Positions 1-5,375 of a DNA stretch of 5,375 nucleotides are shown here, one piece after another (within the stretch, counting starts at the first letter, position 1; each line of letters opens with the position of its first letter). The notes beneath the pieces were generated by a model. It searched no databases. It was not told the DNA's origin and was given only the letters and a program-made list of their open reading frames with translations. The stretch spans positions 1,427 through 6,801 of the forward strand of contig PMKG01000295.1 in NCBI GenBank assembly GCA_003157675.1, given 5' to 3'. This DNA is from Acidobacteriota bacterium (GTDB lineage: Bacteria; Acidobacteriota; Vicinamibacteria; Vicinamibacterales; Fen-181). The position numbers and the translations under genes were made by a program.

Positions 1-666
1 GTGTCGGCCGTGGCCTTCTTCCCGAGCGAGGCCTCGCTTCGCGCCGTGCGGGTGCACCAGGCGGCGCGCCCGACGACGGCCGACGAGCGGAGCGAGTTCG
101 TCCGCTATTGGGAATTGCTGCCGCGCACGACCCTCCCCGTTCCCTCCGACGGTGCCGCTGTGGTCATCGTCAAGTTCAGTGACTATCAGTGCCCGGCCTG
201 CGGCCAGTCGTTCTTCGACGACCGGCCGGTGCTGTCGAAGTACCAGTCGCAGTATCCCGGCGCGGTGAAGTTCGTCGCCAAGGATTACCCGCTCCAGCCC
301 GAGTGCAACCCGAACATCCTGCGGCCGTTCCATTCCGCGTCCTGCGACGCGGCGGTGGCTGTCAGGCTGGCGAGGCAGCACAACAAGGGCGAGGCGCTCG
401 AGGAGTACTTCTACGGCCACCAGGCGATGATGAGCCCGGTGACCGTGCGCGAGGCCGCGCGGACGATTGGCGGCGTCACCGATTTCGACGAAGGGTACGC
501 CCGGGCCATCGACGGGATCAAGGCCGACGTTGGCCTCGCCGCGCTGCTCGGGGTGCGGTCGACGCCGACCTTCTTCATCAACGGCGTGAAGCTCGAGGGC
601 ATCACGCCGCAGACGCTGGACCTGGCCATCGCGTACGAGCTGAAGAAAGCTGGAAAGATCAAGTAG
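1..666 (+). CDS. DsbA-like thiol:disulfide oxidoreductase (5' end probably truncated by window)
   Basis: This encodes a thioredoxin-fold protein of the DsbA / Thioredoxin_4 type, which makes or isomerises disulfides in exported proteins outside the cytoplasmic membrane. With position 1 counted as residue 1, the redox motif C64-P-A-C67 follows a beta-strand (VVIVKFSDYQ), and the cis-proline motif S-T-P189-T-F-F-I-N-G lies near the C terminus. The helical insertion between them holds a second Cys pair, C102 and C115. The reading frame is open to the first base. The visible N terminus has only a short hydrophobic tail (SAVAFFPSE) and no full signal peptide. I infer that the true start lies upstream and that an N-terminal membrane helix is missing, perhaps a VKOR domain as in known VKOR-DsbA fusions. 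The GTG at position 1 is therefore not a trusted start. It ends 9 nt before the ABC ATPase gene, so it is probably co-transcribed. The fold is confident; the redox partner and substrates are unknown. Confidence 0.85.
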   Translation: MSAVAFFPSEASLRAVRVHQAARPTTADERSEFVRYWELLPRTTLPVPSDGAAVVIVKFSDYQCPACGQSFFDDRPVLSKYQSQYPGAVKFVAKDYPLQPECNPNILRPFHSASCDAAVAVRLARQHNKGEALEEYFYGHQAMMSPVTVREAARTIGGVTDFDEGYARAIDGIKADVGLAALLGVRSTPTFFINGVKLEGITPQTLDLAIAYELKKAGKIK

Positions 667-675
667 CCTCAGGCC

Positions 676-1629
676 GTGCACGCAATTGATACCGAAGACT
701 TGACCAAGGACTACGCGCTGGGCTTCTGGCGCAAGCGTCCCTATCGTGCCCTCGACCGCCTGACGCTGGCCGTCGAGCCGGGGGAGGTCTTCGGCCTGCT
801 CGGGCCCAACGGCTCCGGCAAGACGACGACGCTGAAGCTGTTGCTGCAACTGGTCTTCCCGACTGGCGGCCGCGCCGAGATCCTCGGCCGGCCGGCGGGC
901 GACGTCTCGGTCCGCCGCCGGATCGGCTACCTGCCCGAGAATCCCTACTTCTATGACCACCTGACGGCCGTCGAGCTGCTGGACTACTTCGGCCGGCTGC
1001 TCGGTATCGGCGCGGCCGACCGCGCGGCCAGGATTCCACGCCTGCTCGACCAGGTCGGGCTCGGCGCCGAGCGGCGGCTGGCGCTCCGTCGCTGCTCGAA
1101 GGGGATGCTGCAGCGGGTCGGGCTCGCGCAGGCGCTTCTCAACGAGCCCGAGGTCGTCTTTCTGGACGAACCGATGTCGGGGCTCGATCCGATCGGTCGG
1201 CGGATGGTCCGCGAGCTGATCCTCGGTCTTCGGGACCGCGGAGCGACGGTCTTCTTCAGCTCCCACATCCTGTCGGATGCCGAGGCTGTGTGCAGTCGCG
1301 TGGCGATCCTTGCCGGCGGGCGGCTCGTCGCCTCCGGCCTGCTGACCGACCTGCTCGCTTTCGGCATCAAGGGGTGGGAAGTGGTCGTCGAGGGAGCGGA
1401 TACGGCGGCGATCGAGCGCGTGCGGGCAATGGCGGCGCGGGTGACGCCGATTGCCGAGAGGCGCTACGCCGTGGAACTCCCGTCGACGGCCCGCCCGGAC
1501 GTGGTCATGGCCGAGATGACGGCCGTCGGCGCGTCGGTGGTCTCGATCAATCCTCTCCGCGACACGCTGGAGGATTACTTCATGCGCCAGGTTGCCGAGC
1601 ACGTCCGCGAGCGCCAGGTGCGCGCATGA
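676..1629 (+). CDS. ABC-2 type exporter, ATP-binding subunit (PilH-like by context)
   Basis: This is a 317-residue ABC ATPase that hydrolyses ATP on the cytoplasmic face to drive the permease encoded next to it. The motifs are complete and in order: Walker A G43-PNGSGKTT51, a Q-loop region reading GYLPENPYFYDHLT (about 84-97, with E in place of the usual Q), a signature C140-SKGMLQRV, Walker B VVFLDEP (160-166), the D-loop SGLDP and the H-loop H197. The signature departs from LSGGQ in the way typical of the NatA/CcmA-like exporter branch, where SKGM-type signatures are common. About 85 residues follow the nucleotide-binding domain (about 230-317) as a C-terminal regulatory extension common in this branch. 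The GTG start is chosen because an in-frame TAG lies only three codons upstream and the first strand (AIDTEDLTKDYALG) needs it; the RBS is weak. Its stop overlaps the permease start (ATGA). In Myxococcus xanthus the analogous ATPase beside pilD is PilH. That name is withheld here because pilH also denotes a chemotaxis regulator in Pseudomonas. The substrate is unknown. Confidence 0.93.
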   Translation: MHAIDTEDLTKDYALGFWRKRPYRALDRLTLAVEPGEVFGLLGPNGSGKTTTLKLLLQLVFPTGGRAEILGRPAGDVSVRRRIGYLPENPYFYDHLTAVELLDYFGRLLGIGAADRAARIPRLLDQVGLGAERRLALRRCSKGMLQRVGLAQALLNEPEVVFLDEPMSGLDPIGRRMVRELILGLRDRGATVFFSSHILSDAEAVCSRVAILAGGRLVASGLLTDLLAFGIKGWEVVVEGADTAAIERVRAMAARVTPIAERRYAVELPSTARPDVVMAEMTAVGASVVSINPLRDTLEDYFMRQVAEHVRERQVRA

Positions 1630-2438
1630 GCGGCGGAAGGCTCGGCGCCGTCGCGCTCAGCGTGTTCCGCGAGTCGGTGCGCGACCGCGTCTTCTACAAC
1701 CTGCTCCTGTTCGCCGTCCTGCTCGTCGGCGCCGCGGTGCTCGTGGGCCAGATGACGGCCGGCCAGGACATCAAGATCATCAAGGACCTGGGGCTCGCGG
1801 CCACCTCGGCGTTCGGCCTCTTCATCGCGGTCTTCATCGGTATCGGGCTGGTCTGGAAGGAGCTGGAGCGGCACAGTGTCTACAGCCTGCTGGCCAAGCC
1901 GGTGCGGCGGACCGAGCTCGTGCTCGGCAAGTACCTCGGCCTCGCCTTCACGCTCCTCGTCAACGTGGCGGTGATGGCTGCCGTGCTCTATGTGGTGCTG
2001 GCGTGTATGTGGTGGATCTCGCCCGAGAACATCCGGGCCTCCTGGGAGTCGCCGGCCCTTGACCCGGCGCTGCTCGTCGCCTTCCTCCTGATCTACGTCC
2101 AGCTGCTGCTCGTCACCGCCATCGCGCTCTTCTTCTCCACCTTCTCGAGCCCGATGCTGTCGGCGGTGCTGACGTTCGGCTTCTACGTGATCGGGCACTT
2201 CAACGCGGATCTGAAGCACTTCGAGACCGTGATCGCCTCCGCACCGCTCGTGTGGCTGACGCGCGCTCTCTACTACCTGCTGCCGAACCTCGCGCCGTTC
2301 GACGTCACCGCTCCCGTCGTGCACGGTCAGGCGGTGTCGCCGGGCTACGTGGCGATGACGATCGGCTACGGGGCGGTGTATGTCGCGTTCCTGCTGGCGG
2401 CCGGCGCCCACATCTTCGCGAGGCGGGACTTCAAGTGA
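1626..2438 (+). CDS. ABC-2 family membrane permease (PilI-like by context)
   Basis: This is a 270-residue integral membrane protein and the likely transmembrane partner of the preceding ATPase. Hydrophobic segments lie near residues 22-41, 57-77, 104-129, 148-171, 173-192, 204-220 (weaker) and 240-262, giving six or seven helices. The cytoplasmic stretch VWKELERHSVYSLLAKPVRRTELVLGKY (about 76-103) carries the E-x-x-x-x-(S/T)-L-L-(A/S)-(K/R)-P-V-x-R-x-x-(L/I)-x-x-G-K pattern typical of ABC-2 permeases between helices 2 and 3. The frame stays open upstream to about 1290, but the ATG at 1626 is chosen. It forms an ATGA overlap with the ATPase stop, AGGTG sits 5 nt upstream (1616-1620), and the upstream extension would be an Arg-rich shadow of the ATPase gene. 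The overlap implies translational coupling, as expected for a 1:1 transporter. Its stop overlaps the next start by GTGA. The transported substrate cannot be predicted. PilI occupies this position in the M. xanthus pil cluster. Confidence 0.9.
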   Translation: MSGGRLGAVALSVFRESVRDRVFYNLLLFAVLLVGAAVLVGQMTAGQDIKIIKDLGLAATSAFGLFIAVFIGIGLVWKELERHSVYSLLAKPVRRTELVLGKYLGLAFTLLVNVAVMAAVLYVVLACMWWISPENIRASWESPALDPALLVAFLLIYVQLLLVTAIALFFSTFSSPMLSAVLTFGFYVIGHFNADLKHFETVIASAPLVWLTRALYYLLPNLAPFDVTAPVVHGQAVSPGYVAMTIGYGAVYVAFLLAAGAHIFARRDFK

Positions 2439-3364
2439 CGACACACCGGGTGGCGAGGCCGCTGGCGTTTGGGCTGGCGCTGACGACGCTGGTGGGTTCG
2501 TTCGTCGCGCTCGAACTGTGGCGAGATCGGGTGTACGGCGAGCCGGCCCCTGGCGACGCCGTGCTCTACGTCAGGTCCGGCGACGCGGTGCGCCGACTGT
2601 CGCTGTCATTCACGCCGCTCGTCGCGGACCTCTACTGGATTCGCGCCGTGCAGTATTACGGCGACATGCGGCTCTCGCGGTCTCCGAACAAGCGGTACGA
2701 CCTGCTGTACCCGCTGCTCGACATCACGACCTCGCTCGATCCCGACTTCACCGTGGCCTACCGGTTCGGGTCGATCTTCCTGGCCGAGAGCTATCCCGGC
2801 GGCGCGGGGCGGCCGGACCTCGCGGTGGTGCTGCTCCAGAAGGGCTTCCGCGCCGCGCCGACGCGGTGGCGGTACCTCCAGGACATCGGCTTCGTGTACT
2901 ACTGGTGGGTCGGGGACTACCAGGAGGCGGCCCGGTGGTTCGACAAGGGCGCCGACATCCCGGGCGCCCCGTGGTGGCTGAGATCGCTGGCCGCCGTCAC
3001 CAAGGCCCAGGGGGGAGATCGACGCGGCTCGCGGCAGCTCTGGCAGTCGCTGCGCGACTCGGCGGACAACGAATGGCTCCGCAACAACGCCGCCTTCCGG
3101 CTCGAGCAACTGGACGCACTCGATGTCATCGATCGGCTGACGACGATCGTGTCGGCGTTCAAGGCGAGGACGGGTGAGTATCCCGCGTCGTGGGACACGC
3201 TCGTGCGGGCCGGGCTGCTGCGGGCGCAGCCGCTCGACCCGACCGGATCGCCATACGTGCTCGATCCGGCCACCGGCCGCGTCGGCCTCGCCGCCGACTC
3301 GCCCCTGAATCCGCTTCCGGTCGGAGCGCAGGCCGGTCAGATGGCCCTTCAGCCCGCGCGCTGA
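2435..3364 (+). CDS. Membrane-anchored TPR-like protein with pseudopilin-like C-terminal segment
   Basis: I do not recognise a named family for this 309-residue protein. A single hydrophobic helix at about 9-28 follows a short basic N terminus, suggesting an inner-membrane signal anchor with the rest outside the cytoplasm. Residues 60-195 are rich in Trp and Tyr and helical, with TPR-like pairs such as YLQDIGFVYYWWVGDYQEAARWFDKGA (about 147-173). Residues 231-290 change character: TTIVSAFKARTGEYPASWDTLV, then L-D-P-T-G-S-P-Y-V-L, then a GRVGLAADSPL tail. This resembles the post-helix part of GspG-like major pseudopilins (x-Y-P-T ... L-P-x-D-P-W-G-N-P-Y). No prepilin cleavage motif is visible at the N terminus. 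The GTG start overlaps the permease stop (GTGA), with GGGA 6 nt upstream (2425-2428), so it is translationally coupled to the transporter. It ends 9 nt before pilD. By position it could be the counterpart of M. xanthus PilG, the accessory protein of the pilGHI group; that is inference from context only. Confidence 0.82.
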   Translation: MTTHRVARPLAFGLALTTLVGSFVALELWRDRVYGEPAPGDAVLYVRSGDAVRRLSLSFTPLVADLYWIRAVQYYGDMRLSRSPNKRYDLLYPLLDITTSLDPDFTVAYRFGSIFLAESYPGGAGRPDLAVVLLQKGFRAAPTRWRYLQDIGFVYYWWVGDYQEAARWFDKGADIPGAPWWLRSLAAVTKAQGGDRRGSRQLWQSLRDSADNEWLRNNAAFRLEQLDALDVIDRLTTIVSAFKARTGEYPASWDTLVRAGLLRAQPLDPTGSPYVLDPATGRVGLAADSPLNPLPVGAQAGQMALQPAR

Positions 3365-3373
3365 GACAGCCCG

Positions 3374-4132
3374 ATGGTCTACCTGACAGTCGCCCTGTTC
3401 GGCCTTCTCATTGGCAGCTTCCTCAACGTGTGCATCTACCGCCTGCCGCTCGACCAGTCGATCGTCTGGCCCGCGTCGCGCTGCACGGCGTGCGGGCGTG
3501 AGCTGAGCTGGTACGAGAACATCCCGGTGCTGAGCTACGCCGCGCTCCGCGGCAGGTGCCACACGTGCCGGGCGCGGATCAGCCTGATGTACCCCGTGAT
3601 CGAGGTGCTGACCGCCGTGATGTTCGTCGCGACCTACGCCGCGTTCGGCCTGTCGTGGCTGCTGCCGATCCGGCTCGTGTTCGGCTGCGCGATGATCGTC
3701 CTGTTCGTCATCGACCTGCAACACCAGATCCTGCCCAATGAGATCACGCTCGGCGGCGTCGCCGTGGGGGTGGCGGCGAGCCTGGTCGCTCCTCCCGGGT
3801 GGCGGGACGCGGTCATCGGCGCTGTGGCCGGCGGCGGCTTCCTCTGGCTCCTCGCGTGGGGCTACGAGCGGATCCGGCACCAGGAGGGACTCGGCTTCGG
3901 CGACGTGAAGATGCTGGCGATGATCGGCGCATTCCTCGGTTGGAAGCTGATGCTGCTGACGCTGGCTTCGGCGTCGATCCTCGGCTCGCTGACCGCCGGC
4001 GCGCTCATGGTGAGCGGCCGCGCCGGCCTGCAGTCGAAGCTCCCGCTCGGGACGTTCCTGGCCGTCGCCGCGATTCTCGCGAGCCTCTTCGGGACGCCGG
4101 TCGTCGAATGGTACTTAGGCTTCTATCGGTAG
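3374..4132 (+). CDS. pilD: Type IV prepilin peptidase / N-methyltransferase PilD
   Basis: This is a 252-residue inner-membrane aspartyl protease of the GxGD class (peptidase A24A). It removes the leader peptide from type IV prepilins and type II secretion pseudopilins, and in bifunctional members methylates the new N terminus. The N-terminal domain has the classic GSFLNVCIYRLP (14-25) and a cytoplasmic zinc-type four-cysteine set C37-xx-C40 ... C62-xx-C65, which goes with bifunctional enzymes. The catalytic aspartates are both present: D114 in FVIDLQHQILPNEIT, and D177 in G174-F-G-D-V-K. The conserved KLPLGTFLA segment (222-230) corresponds to the usual K-x-P-F-G-P-F-L-A, with T replacing P. 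Several hydrophobic helices (near 4-20, 72-92, 96-114, 124-140, 146-163, 181-211, 225-241) fit the polytopic fold and the family length. The ATG is the first start after the previous gene's stop; only a weak GAGA lies upstream (3363-3366). It follows the TPR gene by 9 nt. No pilin gene is in the window, so the substrates must be encoded elsewhere. Confidence 0.95.
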   Translation: MVYLTVALFGLLIGSFLNVCIYRLPLDQSIVWPASRCTACGRELSWYENIPVLSYAALRGRCHTCRARISLMYPVIEVLTAVMFVATYAAFGLSWLLPIRLVFGCAMIVLFVIDLQHQILPNEITLGGVAVGVAASLVAPPGWRDAVIGAVAGGGFLWLLAWGYERIRHQEGLGFGDVKMLAMIGAFLGWKLMLLTLASASILGSLTAGALMVSGRAGLQSKLPLGTFLAVAAILASLFGTPVVEWYLGFYR

Positions 4133-4153
4133 CAGGCAGTAGGCTGGCGGCAT

Positions 4154-4230
4154 GCGACTGGCGACTTGCGGCGGTGTCACGGGTGTCACGCCGGACCTGG
4201 CCGCCAGTCATAGGCCGCGAGCCGCGAGTC
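4154..4230 (+). repeat. Heptamer tandem repeats arranged as imperfect inverted repeat
   Basis: The left arm 4156-4172 (GACTGGCGACTTGCGGC) and the right arm 4214-4230 (GCCGCGAGCCGCGAGTC) are inverted copies matching at 14 of 17 positions. Each arm is built from a 7-nt unit. On the left GCGACTG (4154-4160) is followed by GCGACTT (4161-4167); on the right GCCGCGA occurs twice exactly (4214-4220, 4221-4227). A further copy, GCCGCCAGTC at 4200-4209, is the inverted form of GGCTGGCGGC at 4142-4151 (9 of 10). The transcript could fold, but no T-run follows, so this is not a convincing intrinsic terminator. It looks like a small intergenic repeat element of the kind scattered through some high-GC genomes. 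I cannot tell from one copy whether it is dispersed. Confidence 0.6.
4173..4190 (+). repeat. Perfect tandem 9-mer duplication
   Basis: The unit GGTGTCACG occurs twice head to tail (4173-4181 and 4182-4190) with no mismatch, at the centre of the inverted repeat between pilD and the kinase gene. A spacing of 9 nt is slightly under one helical turn, so it could be a direct-repeat protein site upstream of the kinase gene. It could equally be slippage within a repeat element. No matching regulator is known to me. Confidence 0.6.
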
Positions 4231-4237
4231 GGATGAG
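4231..4237 (+). promoter_or_regulatory. Likely ribosome binding site for the sensor kinase gene
   Basis: GGATGAG lies 8 nt before the ATG at 4246 and resembles a Shine-Dalgarno sequence with one interrupting base. It helps fix the start, together with the in-frame TGA at 4234-4236, which rules out any upstream start in this frame. Confidence 0.45.
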
Positions 4238-4245
4238 CCGCCGCC

Positions 4246-5375
4246 ATGTCCAATCCCGCCACCGCGCTCCTCGAACTGACGGCCCTCGTCGCCGGCCTGG
4301 TGGCCGTCGTCGTTCTTGCCGCGCTGCTCCTCTTAGCTGTCCGCAGGGCGAAGGGCACCTTGCGAGCGAAGGACGCCCGGCCGAGCTTCGTGGCGGCGGC
4401 GCTCGAGGACTCGCTGCACCGGCTGCGCGAGCAGGAACGGCAGATGTCGGCCCGTGCCGAGCAGTCCGAGCGGCTGAACAGCGAGATCGTGTCGAGCCTG
4501 GCCTCCGGCCTGCTCGTCGTCGGTCTCGACGGCGAGGTTCGGACGCTCAACCCGGCGGCCCGACGGATGCTCCGCCGGCCGGACGTGGAGTCCGGCCTCC
4601 GGCTCCGCGACGTGCTGACCGATGCGCTGCCCCTCGCCGCCGTGGTCGAAGAGTGCCTCTCGACGACTCGGCCGGTCCTGCGCCGCGAGGTCCGGATCGA
4701 ACATCCCGGCGGCAGCCCGACGCACTACGGCGTCACGGTGTCTCCGCTCTTCGACGCGAGCGGGGCGCTGCATGGGGCCATCAGCCTCTTCTCCGACCTG
4801 ACGGCGGTCGTCGCGCTCGAAGATCAGTTGCGGCTCAAGGACAGTTTGGCCCGGCTCGGCGAGCTGACTGCGGGGCTCGCGCACGAATTCCGCAACGGTC
4901 TGGCGACCATCCACGGCTACGGGCGCCTGATCGACCCGGCGCAGCTGCCCGCGCCCTACGCCGCCTACGTGCAGGCGATCCGCGACGAAACGGACACGCT
5001 CGGCCGCGTCGTGGGCAACTTCCTCAACTTCGCGAGGCCGGTGCAGCCGGCGCTGGCGCCGGTGGACGTCGGAGAGCTCGTGGCGCGGACGCTCGACGAG
5101 GTGCGGCCGGATATCGGCGCGAGGGGCGGTGCCGTGACGATGACCGGGGAGTTCGGGATGGTGTCGGGTGACGAGGTGCTGCTTCGTCAGGCGCTGGCCA
5201 ATCTGGTCAGGAACGCCGTCGAAGCGTGTACTCAGGCGCAGGTGGTCCCCCGACTTCATGTCGACGGGCGGCTGGACAAGGCCGCCGCCGCGCTCCATCT
5301 CACGGTCGAGGACAACGGGCCCGGCGTGCCTCCCGACCTGCGCGAGAAGGTGTTCCAGCCGTTCTTCACCACCAA
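4246..5375 (+). CDS. PAS-domain sensor histidine kinase, NtrB/PilS-like class (3' end cut by window)
   Basis: A reading frame with no stop before the window end gives 376 residues of a sensor kinase. It would autophosphorylate on His and pass the phosphate to a response regulator, probably a sigma-54 activator encoded just downstream. One N-terminal membrane helix lies at about 10-32, followed by basic residues and a short Glu/Arg/Gln-rich helix (50-80). A PAS-like domain spans about 78-195 (GLLVVGLDGEVRTLNPAARRML near its start; VTVSPLFDASGALHGAISLFSDLT near its end). The H-box is LAHEFRNGLATIHGYG with the phospho-acceptor H213. The ATPase domain has the N-box N319-LVRN323-AVEA, the G1 box VEDNGPGVP (D356) and the F-box start FQPFFTT (370-376). 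The G2 box and C terminus are outside the window. ATG 4246 is the first start after an in-frame TGA at 4234. It differs from classical PilS in having one membrane helix rather than six, so the name pilS is not assigned. The 113-nt gap after pilD means it may have its own promoter. Confidence 0.9.
   Translation, partial: MSNPATALLELTALVAGLVAVVVLAALLLLAVRRAKGTLRAKDARPSFVAAALEDSLHRLREQERQMSARAEQSERLNSEIVSSLASGLLVVGLDGEVRTLNPAARRMLRRPDVESGLRLRDVLTDALPLAAVVEECLSTTRPVLRREVRIEHPGGSPTHYGVTVSPLFDASGALHGAISLFSDLTAVVALEDQLRLKDSLARLGELTAGLAHEFRNGLATIHGYGRLIDPAQLPAPYAAYVQAIRDETDTLGRVVGNFLNFARPVQPALAPVDVGELVARTLDEVRPDIGARGGAVTMTGEFGMVSGDEVLLRQALANLVRNAVEACTQAQVVPRLHVDGRLDKAAAALHLTVEDNGPGVPPDLREKVFQPFFTT

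Noticed and set aside
1290..1625. Upstream extension of the permease reading frame
   Set aside because: It would overlap the ATPase gene by over 300 nt and translates to an Arg-rich shadow. ATG 1626 with the ATGA overlap is far better.
2252..2434. Upstream extension of the TPR protein reading frame
   Set aside because: It lies inside the permease gene and encodes Arg-rich sequence. GTG 2435 gives a proper signal anchor and a GTGA overlap.
1575..2444. Minus-strand open frame of 289 codons opposite the permease
   Set aside because: It is low complexity (Glu, Arg, His, Gln, Asp) with no hydrophobic core or motif. It is explained by complementing the hydrophobic permease codons.
2606..3880. Long minus-strand open frame of 424 codons opposite the TPR and pilD genes
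   Set aside because: The translation is rich in Arg, Glu, His, Pro and Gln with no recognisable domain. It mirrors two well-supported + strand genes, as is usual for high-GC antisense frames.
4142..4172. Possible sigma-54 (-24/-12) promoter before the kinase gene
   Set aside because: TGGC and TTGC elements are present, but none have the required spacing of 11 nt between their starts.
4173..4190. Start of a CRISPR-like array
   Set aside because: There are only two adjacent 9-mers with no spacers and no cas genes.
4133..4245. Intrinsic terminator after pilD
   Set aside because: Inverted repeats exist but no T-run follows any stem.
4152..5171. Plus-strand open frame starting at ATG 4152 across the repeat patch and kinase region
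   Set aside because: It is Arg/Pro/Gly-rich with no domain, and lies in a different frame from the kinase motifs (H-box, N-box, G1).
4333..5298. Minus-strand open frame of 321 codons opposite the kinase
   Set aside because: The composition is charged and low complexity, and the + strand has clear histidine kinase motifs across the same region.

Overview
The window is a high-GC, densely packed stretch of bacterial chromosome with everything on the + strand. It most resembles an Acidobacteriota (Vicinamibacteria-type) or Myxococcota/delta-proteobacterial genome. That placement is an inference from strong G/C preference at third codon positions, GTG starts, the gene order, and the style of the kinase and DsbA proteins. 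No rRNA or other marker gene is present to prove it.

Layout: (1) 1-666, the C-terminal part of a DsbA-like thiol oxidoreductase, probably cut by the window edge and probably membrane-anchored or fused to an upstream membrane domain. (2) 676-1629, an ABC-2 type ATPase. (3) 1626-2438, its ABC-2 membrane permease. (4) 2435-3364, a membrane-anchored TPR-like protein with a pseudopilin-like C-terminal segment. (5) 3374-4132, the prepilin peptidase PilD. (6) 4133-4245, the only appreciable intergenic gap, filled with short tandem and inverted repeats. (7) 4246-5375, a PAS-containing sensor histidine kinase that runs off the end; it has no stop inside the window. Genes 1 to 5 are spaced +9, -4, -4 and +9 nt and look like one operon.

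The most informative reading is by context. ABC ATPase, ABC-2 permease, accessory protein, prepilin peptidase and NtrB-type kinase together match the neighbourhood of the Myxococcus xanthus type IV pilus cluster. There, pilS-pilR (two-component system) and pilG-pilH-pilI (accessory protein plus ABC exporter, required for pilus assembly) sit beside pilD. The window is therefore plausibly the regulatory, maturation and ABC-accessory part of a type IV pilus or type II secretion locus. The expected next genes downstream are a sigma-54 response regulator, then pilin and pilMNOPQ-type genes. In this model PilD cleaves and methylates pilins in the inner membrane, and the DsbA-like protein could oxidise pilin or secreted-protein cysteines. 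The ABC pair with its TPR/pseudopilin-like partner performs an undefined step, and the kinase controls expression. The ABC substrate and the role of the TPR protein cannot be read from sequence. No mobile element, CRISPR array, RNA gene or clear intrinsic terminator was seen.
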